A stretch of 18,146 bases of DNA from CAZWVM01 sp964637705 (GTDB lineage: Bacteria > UBA8481), in the NCBI GenBank assembly GCA_964637705.1, contig CAZWVM010000061.1, positions 1-18,146 on the forward strand, read 5' to 3'. The notes beneath the pieces are model-generated. The model ran no database searches, had not been told where the DNA came from, and saw only the letters and a program-made list of their open reading frames with translations. The position numbers and the translations under genes are program-made. Shown here one piece after another: positions 1-7,238 of this stretch; positions within the stretch are counted from its first letter, which is position 1; every line of letters starts with the position of its first letter.

Positions 1-1037
1 TCTTCCACCAGGACTACGCCTACTTCTCCTCCATCTCGACCCGCATGGCCCGCCACTTCGCGGGTTTCGCCGAGACGGTGCGCAAGGAGTGGATCCGGCC
101 CGGGAATCCCTTCGTCGTGGAGATCGGCTCGAACGACGGGATCCTGCTCATCCACTTCAAGGAGGCCTGCATCCGCCATCTCGGCGTGGAACCCTCCTCC
201 AACGTGGCCGCGGCCGCGCGGAAGAAGGGCATCAACACCGTCTGCCGCTTCTTCGACGAGGAGGCCGGGCGGGAGATCCGCCGCAAGCACGGGCCGGCCG
301 ACGCGCTCCTCGGCGCCAACGTCTTCTGCCACCTCCCGGAGATCCACTCCGTCATGCGCGGCATCGACGAGCTCCTGAAGGACGACGGGGTGCTCGTCGT
401 CGAGGACCCGTGGCTCGGTGAGATCGTCGCGAAGACGGCCTACGACCAGATCTACGATGAACATGTCTTTTACTTCTCGCTTTCCGCTCTGGATCGCCTC
501 TTCGCCCGTTACGGCATGGAGGTCGTCGACGCGGCTCCCCAGGACGTCCACGGGGGCTCGATGCGGTATGTCGTCGCGCGGAAGGGCGCGCGCCCCGTGC
601 GCCCCTCCGTCGAGGCGCTGCGCCGGCGCGAGGCGGAGCTCGGGCTGGGCGAGGCCGCGACCTTCGAACGTTTCCGCGCCGCCGTTGAGCGCTCGCGCGA
701 CGCGCTGGTGGGAATTCTGTGCGAGGAGAAGGCGCGCGGGCGCCGCGTGACCGGCTACGGCGCGACCTCCAAGAGCACCACCGTCACGAATTACTGCGGC
801 ATCGGGCCGGACCTCGTGGAGTTCATCTCCGACACCACGCCGGGCAAGCAGGGGAAGTTCTCGCCCGGCGCCCACATCCCGGTCGTCCCCTACGAGCGCT
901 TCGCCGAGCGTCCCCCGGACCGAGCCCTGCTCTTCGCGTGGAACCACGGGGAGGAGATCATGGCGCGCGAGGCGGGATTCACCGCCGCCGGCGGGCGCTT
1001 CATCCTCTACGTGCCTGACGTGAGGGTCCTCCCGTGA
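1..1037 (+). CDS. Sugar C-methyltransferase (SAM-dependent), 5'-truncated by window edge
   Basis: The reading frame is open from base 3, so the ATG at 45 is internal and the true start lies upstream. The visible part has a class I SAM-binding motif (EIGSNDG, residues 26-32 counted from the internal Met), a YDEH motif at 137-140, HGGSMRY at 169-175 and a C-terminal block with GYGATSK (237-243), NYCGI and KQG..SPG..IP. This order matches the Methyltransf_13/Methyltransf_14 family, which includes NDP-hexose C-3 methyltransferases such as TylC3 and TcaB9; from memory, the Glu-His of the YxEH motif is catalytic in TcaB9. The usual N-terminal zinc-binding Cys cluster would be off the window. It likely adds a methyl branch to a keto-deoxysugar nucleotide in the cytoplasm. 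The next gene overlaps it by 4 bases. The family is clear; the exact substrate is not. Confidence 0.88.
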   Translation, partial: FHQDYAYFSSISTRMARHFAGFAETVRKEWIRPGNPFVVEIGSNDGILLIHFKEACIRHLGVEPSSNVAAAARKKGINTVCRFFDEEAGREIRRKHGPADALLGANVFCHLPEIHSVMRGIDELLKDDGVLVVEDPWLGEIVAKTAYDQIYDEHVFYFSLSALDRLFARYGMEVVDAAPQDVHGGSMRYVVARKGARPVRPSVEALRRREAELGLGEAATFERFRAAVERSRDALVGILCEEKARGRRVTGYGATSKSTTVTNYCGIGPDLVEFISDTTPGKQGKFSPGAHIPVVPYERFAERPPDRALLFAWNHGEEIMAREAGFTAAGGRFILYVPDVRVLP

Positions 1038-2137
1038 TTCCCTGCGGGAATCCGGGGGCCCGGGTGCGCTCGCGCCGCGCCGAGATCGACGAGGCGCTGA
1101 AGCGCGTTCTCGACCGGGGCGTCTACATCCTCGGGCCCGAGGTCGCCGCGTTCGAGGAGGAATTCGCCTCCTGGCTCGGCGTGGAGCACGCCGTCGGCGT
1201 GGCCAACGGCACCGACGCGCTCGAACTGGCCCTGCGCGCCCTCGACATCGGGCCGGGCGACGAGGTCGTGACCGTCTCGCACACGGCCTCCGCGACCGTC
1301 GCGGCGATCGTCGCGTCGGGCGCCACGCCCGTCTTCGCGGATATCGAGCCCGCGACCTTCACGATGGACCCGCGGAGCGCGGAGGCGGCGATCACGCCGC
1401 GGACGAAGGCGATCGTGCCCGTGCACATCTACGGGCACTGCGCCGAGATGGGCGCGATCCGGGAACTGGCGCGGGGGCGGGGGCTGAAGATCGTCGAGGA
1501 CTGCGCCCAGGCCCACGGGGCCCGGTGCGGCGCCCGCCCCGCCGGCTCGTTCGGCGACGCGGCCGCCTTCAGCTTCTACCCCACGAAGAATCTCGGCGCG
1601 CTCGGGGACGGGGGCGCGGTCGTCACGCCGGACCCGGCCGTCGCCGATCGCGTCCGCGCGCTTCGCGAGTACGGGTGGACGCGTGAGCGCATCTGCCGCG
1701 AGCCCGGGACCAATTCGCGGCTCGACGAGATCCAGGCCGCGGTCCTGCGCGTCGGGTTGGCGCGGCTCGACGCGGACAACGCGCGCCGCGCCGCCATCGC
1801 CGCGCGCTATGACGAGGAACTCGCGGGCCGGGGAATCGTCCTGCCCGCCGTGCGCGAGAGCTGTGGCCACGTCTACCATCTCTACGTGGTGCGCACCCCG
1901 GAGCGCGACCGGCTGGTCCACCACCTGCACGACTCGGGCGTCGGCGCGGCCATCCACTACGCCGTCCCGAATCACCACCATCCCGCCTTCCGCGCCTTCG
2001 CGCGCGGATCGCTCCCCGAGACCGACCGCGCGGCCGGCGAGATCCTCTCCCTGCCGCTCTACCCCGAGATGGCGGAGTCGGAGATCCTCGCCGTCATCGC
2101 GCGCGTCATCGAATTCCGCCCGGGCGCGAACCGGTGA
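1034..2137 (+). CDS. DegT/DnrJ/EryC1/StrS-family PLP sugar aminotransferase
   Basis: This 367-residue protein has the normal length for the family. The PLP lysine is K185 in FYPTKNLGALGDGG, and the acidic residue contacting the PLP pyridine nitrogen is D156 in VEDCAQAHGA. GTDALELALRAL (59-70), SHTASATVAAI (82-92) and NSRLDEIQAA are further family blocks. Such enzymes transfer an amino group, usually from glutamate, to a 3- or 4-keto NDP-deoxysugar. The sequence style suggests the subgroup containing 3-aminotransferases such as TylB/DesV, but the regiochemistry cannot be read from sequence alone. The GTG start at 1034 overlaps the upstream TGA (GTGA), with GAGGG at 1022-1026 as ribosome binding site. 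Directly following a sugar C-methyltransferase, it may act in a branched amino-sugar pathway. Confidence 0.93.
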   Translation: MIPCGNPGARVRSRRAEIDEALKRVLDRGVYILGPEVAAFEEEFASWLGVEHAVGVANGTDALELALRALDIGPGDEVVTVSHTASATVAAIVASGATPVFADIEPATFTMDPRSAEAAITPRTKAIVPVHIYGHCAEMGAIRELARGRGLKIVEDCAQAHGARCGARPAGSFGDAAAFSFYPTKNLGALGDGGAVVTPDPAVADRVRALREYGWTRERICREPGTNSRLDEIQAAVLRVGLARLDADNARRAAIAARYDEELAGRGIVLPAVRESCGHVYHLYVVRTPERDRLVHHLHDSGVGAAIHYAVPNHHHPAFRAFARGSLPETDRAAGEILSLPLYPEMAESEILAVIARVIEFRPGANR

Positions 2138-3084
2138 AGGTCCTCGTCGCGGGCGGCGCGGGGTTCCTCGGCGCCCACCTCGTCCGCCACTGCCTCGGGC
2201 AGGGCGACGAGGTCGCCGTCCTGGATTCCCTCGAGCCCCGCCTCGGGTCCACCCTCGACGGGCTCGCGGAAGTCATGGGCCGGATCTCGTTTGTGAAGGG
2301 GAGCCTTCTCGACGAGGCGACGGTCGCGGCGGCGGTGCGGGACCGCGACGTGGTCTACAACTGCGCCGCCCAGTCGTCGCATCCCATCTCGCTCCGCGAC
2401 CCGGTCTACTGCGCCGAGATCAACTGCATCGGCAACCTCCGGCTTCTCGAGGCCCTGCGGCGCGTGAACCCGGCCGCCGTCGTCGCCTACCCGTCGTCGT
2501 CCACCGTCGTCGGAAAGGCCGCCGGCGACGTCATCGACGAGGACCACGCCGAGAAACCGCTCGACGTCTATTCCGCCCACAAGGGCGTGGCCGAGAAATA
2601 CTACCGCGTCTACCACCGCGTCCACGACCTCAAGACCGTCGTCATCCGCTTCGCGAACCTCTACGGGCCCTACGGCAAGGGCGCCCCGGATTTCGGCTTC
2701 GTGAACCACTTCATCCACGAGGCCTGGAACCGGCGCGCGATCCGGATCTTCGGCGACGGGGCGCAGACCCGCAACGTCATGCATGCGTCGGATGCCGCCG
2801 GGGTGTTGAGGATGGCGGCCCTCGACGAGCGCCTGCGAGGGGAGACCTGGTTCGCGGCGCACGACGAGCATCCCTCGGTGCGCGAGATCGCCGAGACGAT
2901 CGTCCGCGTCCTCGGTCGCGGGCGCGTCGAGAACGTCGCGTGGCCGGAGGAGCGGAAGCGGATCGAGATCGAGAAGGTGCGGATCAATTCCGGGCGACTC
3001 CGGCTCCTGACCGGCTGGCGGCCGAGTCTTTCCTTCGAGGAGGGACTTGAACGGACGCGCGCGGTCCTGGAAGCCGCGCGGTGA
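2134..3084 (+). CDS. NAD(P)-dependent sugar epimerase/dehydratase (extended SDR)
   Basis: This 316-residue extended short-chain dehydrogenase/reductase has the dinucleotide-binding motif GGAGFLG at 7-13, a serine-rich strand YPSSSTV at 119-125 and the catalytic YxxxK pair Y146/K150 (YSAHK). RFANLYGPYG and the downstream VNHFI and RNVMHASDAA segments are typical of the UDP-glucose 4-epimerase/dehydratase-like family. It is expected to act on an NDP-sugar as a 4-epimerase, dehydratase or ketoreductase; which one is not determinable. It starts with GTG inside a GTGA overlap with the aminotransferase stop. The first 15 bases of the gene are identical to those of the next gene, which is a paralogue. 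Other possible roles are a 4-ketoreductase finishing a deoxysugar, or a GDP-sugar reductase. Confidence 0.9.
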   Translation: MKVLVAGGAGFLGAHLVRHCLGQGDEVAVLDSLEPRLGSTLDGLAEVMGRISFVKGSLLDEATVAAAVRDRDVVYNCAAQSSHPISLRDPVYCAEINCIGNLRLLEALRRVNPAAVVAYPSSSTVVGKAAGDVIDEDHAEKPLDVYSAHKGVAEKYYRVYHRVHDLKTVVIRFANLYGPYGKGAPDFGFVNHFIHEAWNRRAIRIFGDGAQTRNVMHASDAAGVLRMAALDERLRGETWFAAHDEHPSVREIAETIVRVLGRGRVENVAWPEERKRIEIEKVRINSGRLRLLTGWRPSLSFEEGLERTRAVLEAAR

Positions 3085-4007
3085 AGGTCCTCGTCACCGG
3101 GGCCCTCGGTCACATCGGCTCAGCCTTCATCCGGTCGTTCGGAGCGGGGGACGAGGTCGCAATGCTCGATGACCTCTCGGCCCAGCGCTACTCGTCGCTC
3201 TTCGACCTGCCCGGGGGCGCCCGTTACCGCTTCGTGGAGGGCGACGTGCGCGTGGCGCCCCTGGAGGAGCTCGTCGCGGGGCAGGACGCCGTCGTCCACC
3301 TCGCCGCGATCACGAATGCGGAGGGGTCCGTCGAGATCGCCGATGAGGTGCGCGCGGTGAACATCGACGGAGCCCTGCGCGTCGCCGACGCCTGCGGGCG
3401 CCTCGGCGTGCCCTTTCTCTTTCCCTCCACGACGAGCGTCTACGGCACCCAGTCCGCCGTCGTCGCGGAGGATTGCCCGCGGGAGGACCTGGCGCCGCAG
3501 AGCCCCTACGCCGAGTCGAAGCTCGAGGCCGAGCGCCGGCTCGCCGAGCTGGCCGGCGCGGCCGGCCTGCGCTTCGTCGCCCTGAGACTCGGCACGATCT
3601 TCGGGCCCTCGCCGGGCATGAGGTTCCATACGGCCGTGAACAAGTTCATCTGGCAGGCGGTCAACGGCCTGCCGGTCACGGTCTGGCGGACCGCCCTGCA
3701 CCAGAAGCGCCCTTACCTCGATCTCGGGGACGCCGTTCGCGCCCTGCGCTTCGTAATCGATCGGGATCTCTTCGACGGACGCGTCTACAACGTGGTGACC
3801 CTGAACGCCACCGTGAACGACATTCTCGATGCGATACGCGCCTGCGTGCCGGAACTGGAGACGACCCTCGTCGACGCGCGGATCATGAACCAGCTCTCGT
3901 ACGAGGTCTCGGGCGAGAGGTTCCGCGCGGCCGGCTTCGCGCCCCGGGGAGACCTGGCGCGCGGCGTCGAGGAGACGGTGCGGCGTCTCGCGGGAATCCG
4001 GCGGTGA
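3081..4007 (+). CDS. NAD(P)-dependent sugar epimerase/reductase (extended SDR), second copy
   Basis: This 308-residue extended SDR has G7xxG10xxG13 in TGALGHIG, HLAAIT at 73-78, a serine/threonine stretch FPSTTSVYG at 114-122 and the catalytic pair Y143/K147 (YAESK). LRLGTIFGPSPGMRF and YLDLGDAVRAL are characteristic of UDP-galactose 4-epimerase/NDP-sugar ketoreductase-like proteins. It lies in a GTGA overlap behind the paralogous SDR, with GGAAG at 3069-3073 as a plausible ribosome binding site. It is clearly divergent from its neighbour outside the cofactor and catalytic motifs, so the two likely carry out different steps (for example epimerisation and keto reduction) on the same nucleotide sugar. 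The exact substrate is unknown. Confidence 0.9.
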   Translation: MKVLVTGALGHIGSAFIRSFGAGDEVAMLDDLSAQRYSSLFDLPGGARYRFVEGDVRVAPLEELVAGQDAVVHLAAITNAEGSVEIADEVRAVNIDGALRVADACGRLGVPFLFPSTTSVYGTQSAVVAEDCPREDLAPQSPYAESKLEAERRLAELAGAAGLRFVALRLGTIFGPSPGMRFHTAVNKFIWQAVNGLPVTVWRTALHQKRPYLDLGDAVRALRFVIDRDLFDGRVYNVVTLNATVNDILDAIRACVPELETTLVDARIMNQLSYEVSGERFRAAGFAPRGDLARGVEETVRRLAGIRR

Positions 4008-4576
4008 GCCTGCGGGGCTTCCTGCGGCGTTTCCGCCCGTCCGCGCCCCCTCCGCCCGGCTCGCTTCGCCTCCATCTCGGATGCGGCCGCGATCCGCGCC
4101 CCGGCTACGTCAACATCGACCGAGTGTCCGGACCGGGCGTCGACGTGGTCATGGACTTCGCCCGGATCGCGGAGGCCTACGCGCCGGAATCCGCCGCCGA
4201 GGTGCTCATGGTTCACTCGCTCGCCTACCTCGGGCTTGGCCCCGCCCGCGATCTCTTCCGCTCCGTCTTGCGCGTGCTCGCTCCCGGCGGTCGCTTCGTC
4301 GTCGAGACGCCCGACCTCGGCAAATGCTGTCGCCGGGCGCTCGAGTCCGAGGGTCGGGACGAGGACTACATCGAGGCCGTGCGAGGGCTCTACGCCTTCG
4401 ACCTCGACCAGGTCCGGCGCCGAGAGATCTACCCGCCCTACGCCTTCGGGTGGTCCGCGTGGCACCTGAGGAGGGAACTCGAGGAGGCCGGGTTCGTGCG
4501 CGTGGTGGAGAAGGATCCCGAGACGCACGGGCCGCGGCCGTGGCGGGATCTGCGCATGGAGGCCGAAAAGCCGTGA
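4004..4576 (+). CDS. Small class I SAM-dependent methyltransferase
   Basis: This 190-residue protein begins at GTG 4004, which overlaps the preceding TGA; the frame is open further upstream, but that part lies inside the previous gene and looks non-coding in this frame. Motif I is LHLGCGRDPRPGYVNID (23-39), with the acidic ribose-binding residue D39. LRVLAPGGRFVVETPD (89-104) is the typical beta4/post-motif region, and GWSAWHLRRELEEAGF (149-164) ends the fold. This resembles the compact methyltransferases (COG4627-like) often found in polysaccharide clusters. It probably O- or N-methylates a sugar or glycan; the acceptor cannot be inferred. It is translationally coupled to the genes on both sides. 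Confidence 0.85.
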   Translation: MSLRGFLRRFRPSAPPPPGSLRLHLGCGRDPRPGYVNIDRVSGPGVDVVMDFARIAEAYAPESAAEVLMVHSLAYLGLGPARDLFRSVLRVLAPGGRFVVETPDLGKCCRRALESEGRDEDYIEAVRGLYAFDLDQVRRREIYPPYAFGWSAWHLRRELEEAGFVRVVEKDPETHGPRPWRDLRMEAEKP

Positions 4577-5676
4577 GGGCACTCGTCGTCACCGAGGCGG
4601 GGGAGGCCTGGCCCAGCGGCTACGTGCGGGCGCTCATCTACCGCGACCTCTTCCGGCGCGCGGGCATCGAGGCGGAATTCGTCCACCGCCGCTCGGAGCG
4701 GCTGGTACGGGTGCTGGAGCGTCCGGTCGCCGGGGGGAAGAACCCCTTCTCGTCGGGGGCGCGGCGCGGCGCCGAGTTCCTCAACCGCGTCGCGACGCAC
4801 TACGGCAACGCCGAGACGCTGCGGCTCGCCGAGCGGTGCGACGTCGTCTATCTTCAGAAGGTCCTGTCCTGGCCCGTCGTCGAGGCCCTGCGGCGCAAGG
4901 TGAAGGCCCGCCTCGTCTACGACCTCAACGACGCCGTCTGGATGCCCTCCTTCGGGCCGGAGATGAAGGAGGACGTCGATCGCATCCTCGCCGCGGTCGA
5001 CGCCGTGACGTGCGACAACCCGTACGGCCTTGATTACGCGCGGCGCTTCAACTCCGCCTGCTTTCTCGTGCCCGATCCGTGCCAGGTCGAAGCGTTCGAC
5101 GCGATCCGCGCCGACGCGGCGCGGACCGAGCCGCCCGTCGCGCTCGGGTGGATCGGGAGCGAGGGGACATGCGGTCACCTCAAGAGGATCCAGGGGCCCC
5201 TGGAGCGCCTCTTCGCGACGCGTTTCGACGTGACCCTGCGCGTCGTGGGCGCTTCGCGCTCAGCCGTCTCATTCCTGCGGGCCGGCGGCGCCCGGGTCTC
5301 CGCGCTTTCGTCCTACTCGCGCGAGGCCATGATGCGCGAGGCGCTCGGCATGCACATCGGCCTCTTCCCGCTCTACGACACGGAGGAGGCGCGCGTGCGC
5401 GGCGTCCTGAAGGCCGCGGTCTATATGAGCGCGGGGGCGTGCGTCGTGGCTTCGCCCGTCGGGCAGAACCGCGATCTCATCCGTCACGGCGTGAACGGCT
5501 TTCTCGCGGAGAGCGACGAGGAGTATCTCGACTGCCTGGAGGCGCTCGTCGACGACGCGGGGTTGCGCGCGCGCATCGCCGCGGCCGGGCTCGAGACGGT
5601 GCGCGCCGAGTTCTCGCTGGAACGCTGCTTCGCCCGACTCCTCGAGGCCCTGCGCGCCCCGGGAGCGGCGACCTGA
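4573..5676 (+). CDS. Glycosyltransferase, GT-B fold, GT4-like
   Basis: This 367-residue protein starts at GTG 4573, in a GTGA overlap, with GGAGG at 4558-4562. The frame is open further upstream, but that stretch is a shadow of the methyltransferase. VYDLNDAVW (115-123) corresponds to the YDxDDAxW motif of a family of GT4-like transferases. LGWIGSEGT (191-199) starts the C-terminal Rossmann domain. PLYDTEEARVRGVLK and the following AAVYMSAGACVVASPVG segment (about 281-297) form the nucleotide-sugar donor site. It probably transfers a sugar from a nucleotide donor to a lipid-linked or surface glycan at the cytoplasmic face of the inner membrane. No membrane segment is seen. Donor and acceptor are unknown. 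Confidence 0.88.
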   Translation: MRALVVTEAGEAWPSGYVRALIYRDLFRRAGIEAEFVHRRSERLVRVLERPVAGGKNPFSSGARRGAEFLNRVATHYGNAETLRLAERCDVVYLQKVLSWPVVEALRRKVKARLVYDLNDAVWMPSFGPEMKEDVDRILAAVDAVTCDNPYGLDYARRFNSACFLVPDPCQVEAFDAIRADAARTEPPVALGWIGSEGTCGHLKRIQGPLERLFATRFDVTLRVVGASRSAVSFLRAGGARVSALSSYSREAMMREALGMHIGLFPLYDTEEARVRGVLKAAVYMSAGACVVASPVGQNRDLIRHGVNGFLAESDEEYLDCLEALVDDAGLRARIAAAGLETVRAEFSLERCFARLLEALRAPGAAT

Positions 5677-5699
5677 GCGCGGAAGGCACCGCGGCGTCC

Positions 5700-7238
5700 G
5701 TGCCGGCCCCGCCGGCGGCGCGCGGCGCCGCCCGGAGCGCCGCCGTCGTCACGGTCTGCCTGGCCGGCGCCCAGGTCCTCGGCTTCATCCTCCAGGCGCT
5801 TGCCGCCGCGCTCTTCGGCGCCGGGCCGGAGATGGACGCGCTCGTCGCCGCCCAGACCCTGCCGCAGTACATCATCGCGGTTCTCCTCGGCGGCGTCGCC
5901 TTCGCCATCGTCCCCGTCTTCGCCGAGCGGCGCGCGGCCGGGCGGGAGGACGAGGCGTGGAGGACGGCGAGCGATCTCGTGAACGCCGGCATGGTTCTTC
6001 TCCTCGCGCTCGCGGCGCTCGGCATGCTCTTCGCGCGACCGCTCCTCCTCGTTGCGGCGCCCGGGCTCGACGCGGAGCGCCTGGAACTCGCCGTCCGCCT
6101 TTCGTACTGGACCTGGCCGGTCCTGGCTGTTTCCGGCTGCGTCACCATCCTGACCGCGCTTCACCAGGCCTCTCAGAGCTTCACGAGGCCCGCCGCGGCC
6201 CCCCTCGCCGGGTCCCTGCTCGCGATCGTCATGCTCCCGCCGCTTGCCGCGCCCTTCGGGATCACGGCCCTCGCCGCCGCCTACGTCGCCAGCCTCCTCC
6301 TGCAAGCGCTCCTGCTCCTGCCGCTCCTCTCCGGCGGGCGTTGCCGGCTCGGCTTCGACGCCCGCAACCCCGGCCTGCGCCGCGTCCTCGCGCTCCTCGC
6401 GCCGCTCGTCCTCTCCGGCGTTCTCGTGCGCGCGACGCCGGTCGTGGATCGATTCATCGCCTCGGAATTCGAGGCCGGGAGCCTGGCGCGGCTCGGCTAC
6501 GCCTTCCGCCTCATCTCCGTGGCCGCGCTTTTCATCTCCTCGGGTCTCGCCTCCGTCCTCTTCCCCCGGATGGCCATCGAGGAGGGGGCGGGCGACCGCG
6601 CGGCGCTTCGGCGCACGATCGCGACCGGCCTCCGCGCGATCTGGCTGGCGGTGGCTCCGGCCCTGGCCCTCGGGATCGCGCTCGCCCCCGATCTCGTCGC
6701 GGTGCTCTTCGAGCGCGGGCGTTTCACGCCCGAGGACACCGCGATCGTGGCGCGGCTTCTGCGCATCTACCTGCCGGCGCTCGTCGGGATGTGCCTCGCG
6801 GAGATCACGGGTCGAACGATGTACGCGCTTTCCGATACCCGGACGCCCGCCGTCGTCGGCTCCCTCGAGGCGCTGGTGTATGCCCTCTACGCGCCCTGGC
6901 TCGGCCGGCGCTTCGGGCTCGACGGCGTCGCCGCAGCTTTCGTCGTCTTCTATTCGGTCTCCCTGGCCTGGCAGTGGGTCGTGGTGCGGCGCCGGCTCGG
7001 GTCCTTCGCGGAGAACGCCCTCGCGCGATCCTTCGCCACGACCGCCGCGGCCGCCGTTCTCGCGGGGTTCGCTGCCCGGCAGGCCGGCCTCCTCCTCGCC
7101 TGCCCCTGGTCGGGGCTCGTCGTCGCGGGCGGGGGAGGTCTCCTTCTCTACGCGCTCCTGCTCCTGCTCCTGCGCTCGCCGGATGCGGGCGGGGCCTGGA
7201 ACCGCATCGCGGCGATTCGAAAGGGGAGAGCATCGTGA
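5700..7238 (+). CDS. murJ: MurJ/MviN-family lipid-linked glycan flippase
   Basis: From GTG 5700 the protein is 512 residues, the usual MurJ length, with about 13-14 hydrophobic segments. The N-terminal stretch with AALFGAGPEMDALVAA (about 36-51) and the later LFERGRFTPEDTA and TRTPAVVGSLEAL blocks are hallmarks of the MurJ/MviN branch of the MATE-like superfamily. MurJ flips lipid II; relatives move other undecaprenyl-linked sugars. Here it sits between two glycosyltransferases and no Wzx-type flippase is visible, so it may export the glycan made by this operon. The start is uncertain. CTG at 5673 would give the same 4-base overlap as its neighbours (CTGA) and has GGGAG at 5661-5665, seven bases away, whereas GTG 5700 has only GGAAGG at a long 13-base spacing. 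The family is firm; the lipid substrate is inferred. Confidence 0.9.
   Translation: MPAPPAARGAARSAAVVTVCLAGAQVLGFILQALAAALFGAGPEMDALVAAQTLPQYIIAVLLGGVAFAIVPVFAERRAAGREDEAWRTASDLVNAGMVLLLALAALGMLFARPLLLVAAPGLDAERLELAVRLSYWTWPVLAVSGCVTILTALHQASQSFTRPAAAPLAGSLLAIVMLPPLAAPFGITALAAAYVASLLLQALLLLPLLSGGRCRLGFDARNPGLRRVLALLAPLVLSGVLVRATPVVDRFIASEFEAGSLARLGYAFRLISVAALFISSGLASVLFPRMAIEEGAGDRAALRRTIATGLRAIWLAVAPALALGIALAPDLVAVLFERGRFTPEDTAIVARLLRIYLPALVGMCLAEITGRTMYALSDTRTPAVVGSLEALVYALYAPWLGRRFGLDGVAAAFVVFYSVSLAWQWVVVRRRLGSFAENALARSFATTAAAAVLAGFAARQAGLLLACPWSGLVVAGGGGLLLYALLLLLLRSPDAGGAWNRIAAIRKGRAS

Noticed and set aside
1683..3050. A 455-codon plus-strand frame across the aminotransferase and first SDR
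   Set aside because: It overlaps two real genes in another frame and is composed mainly of Arg, Pro and Ser.
5957..7234. Upstream extension of the second GT4 gene within the flippase gene
   Set aside because: The frame is open, but the translation is Arg/Pro-rich without homology signals; the GTG at 7235 with its strong ribosome binding site starts exactly where the GT4 fold begins.
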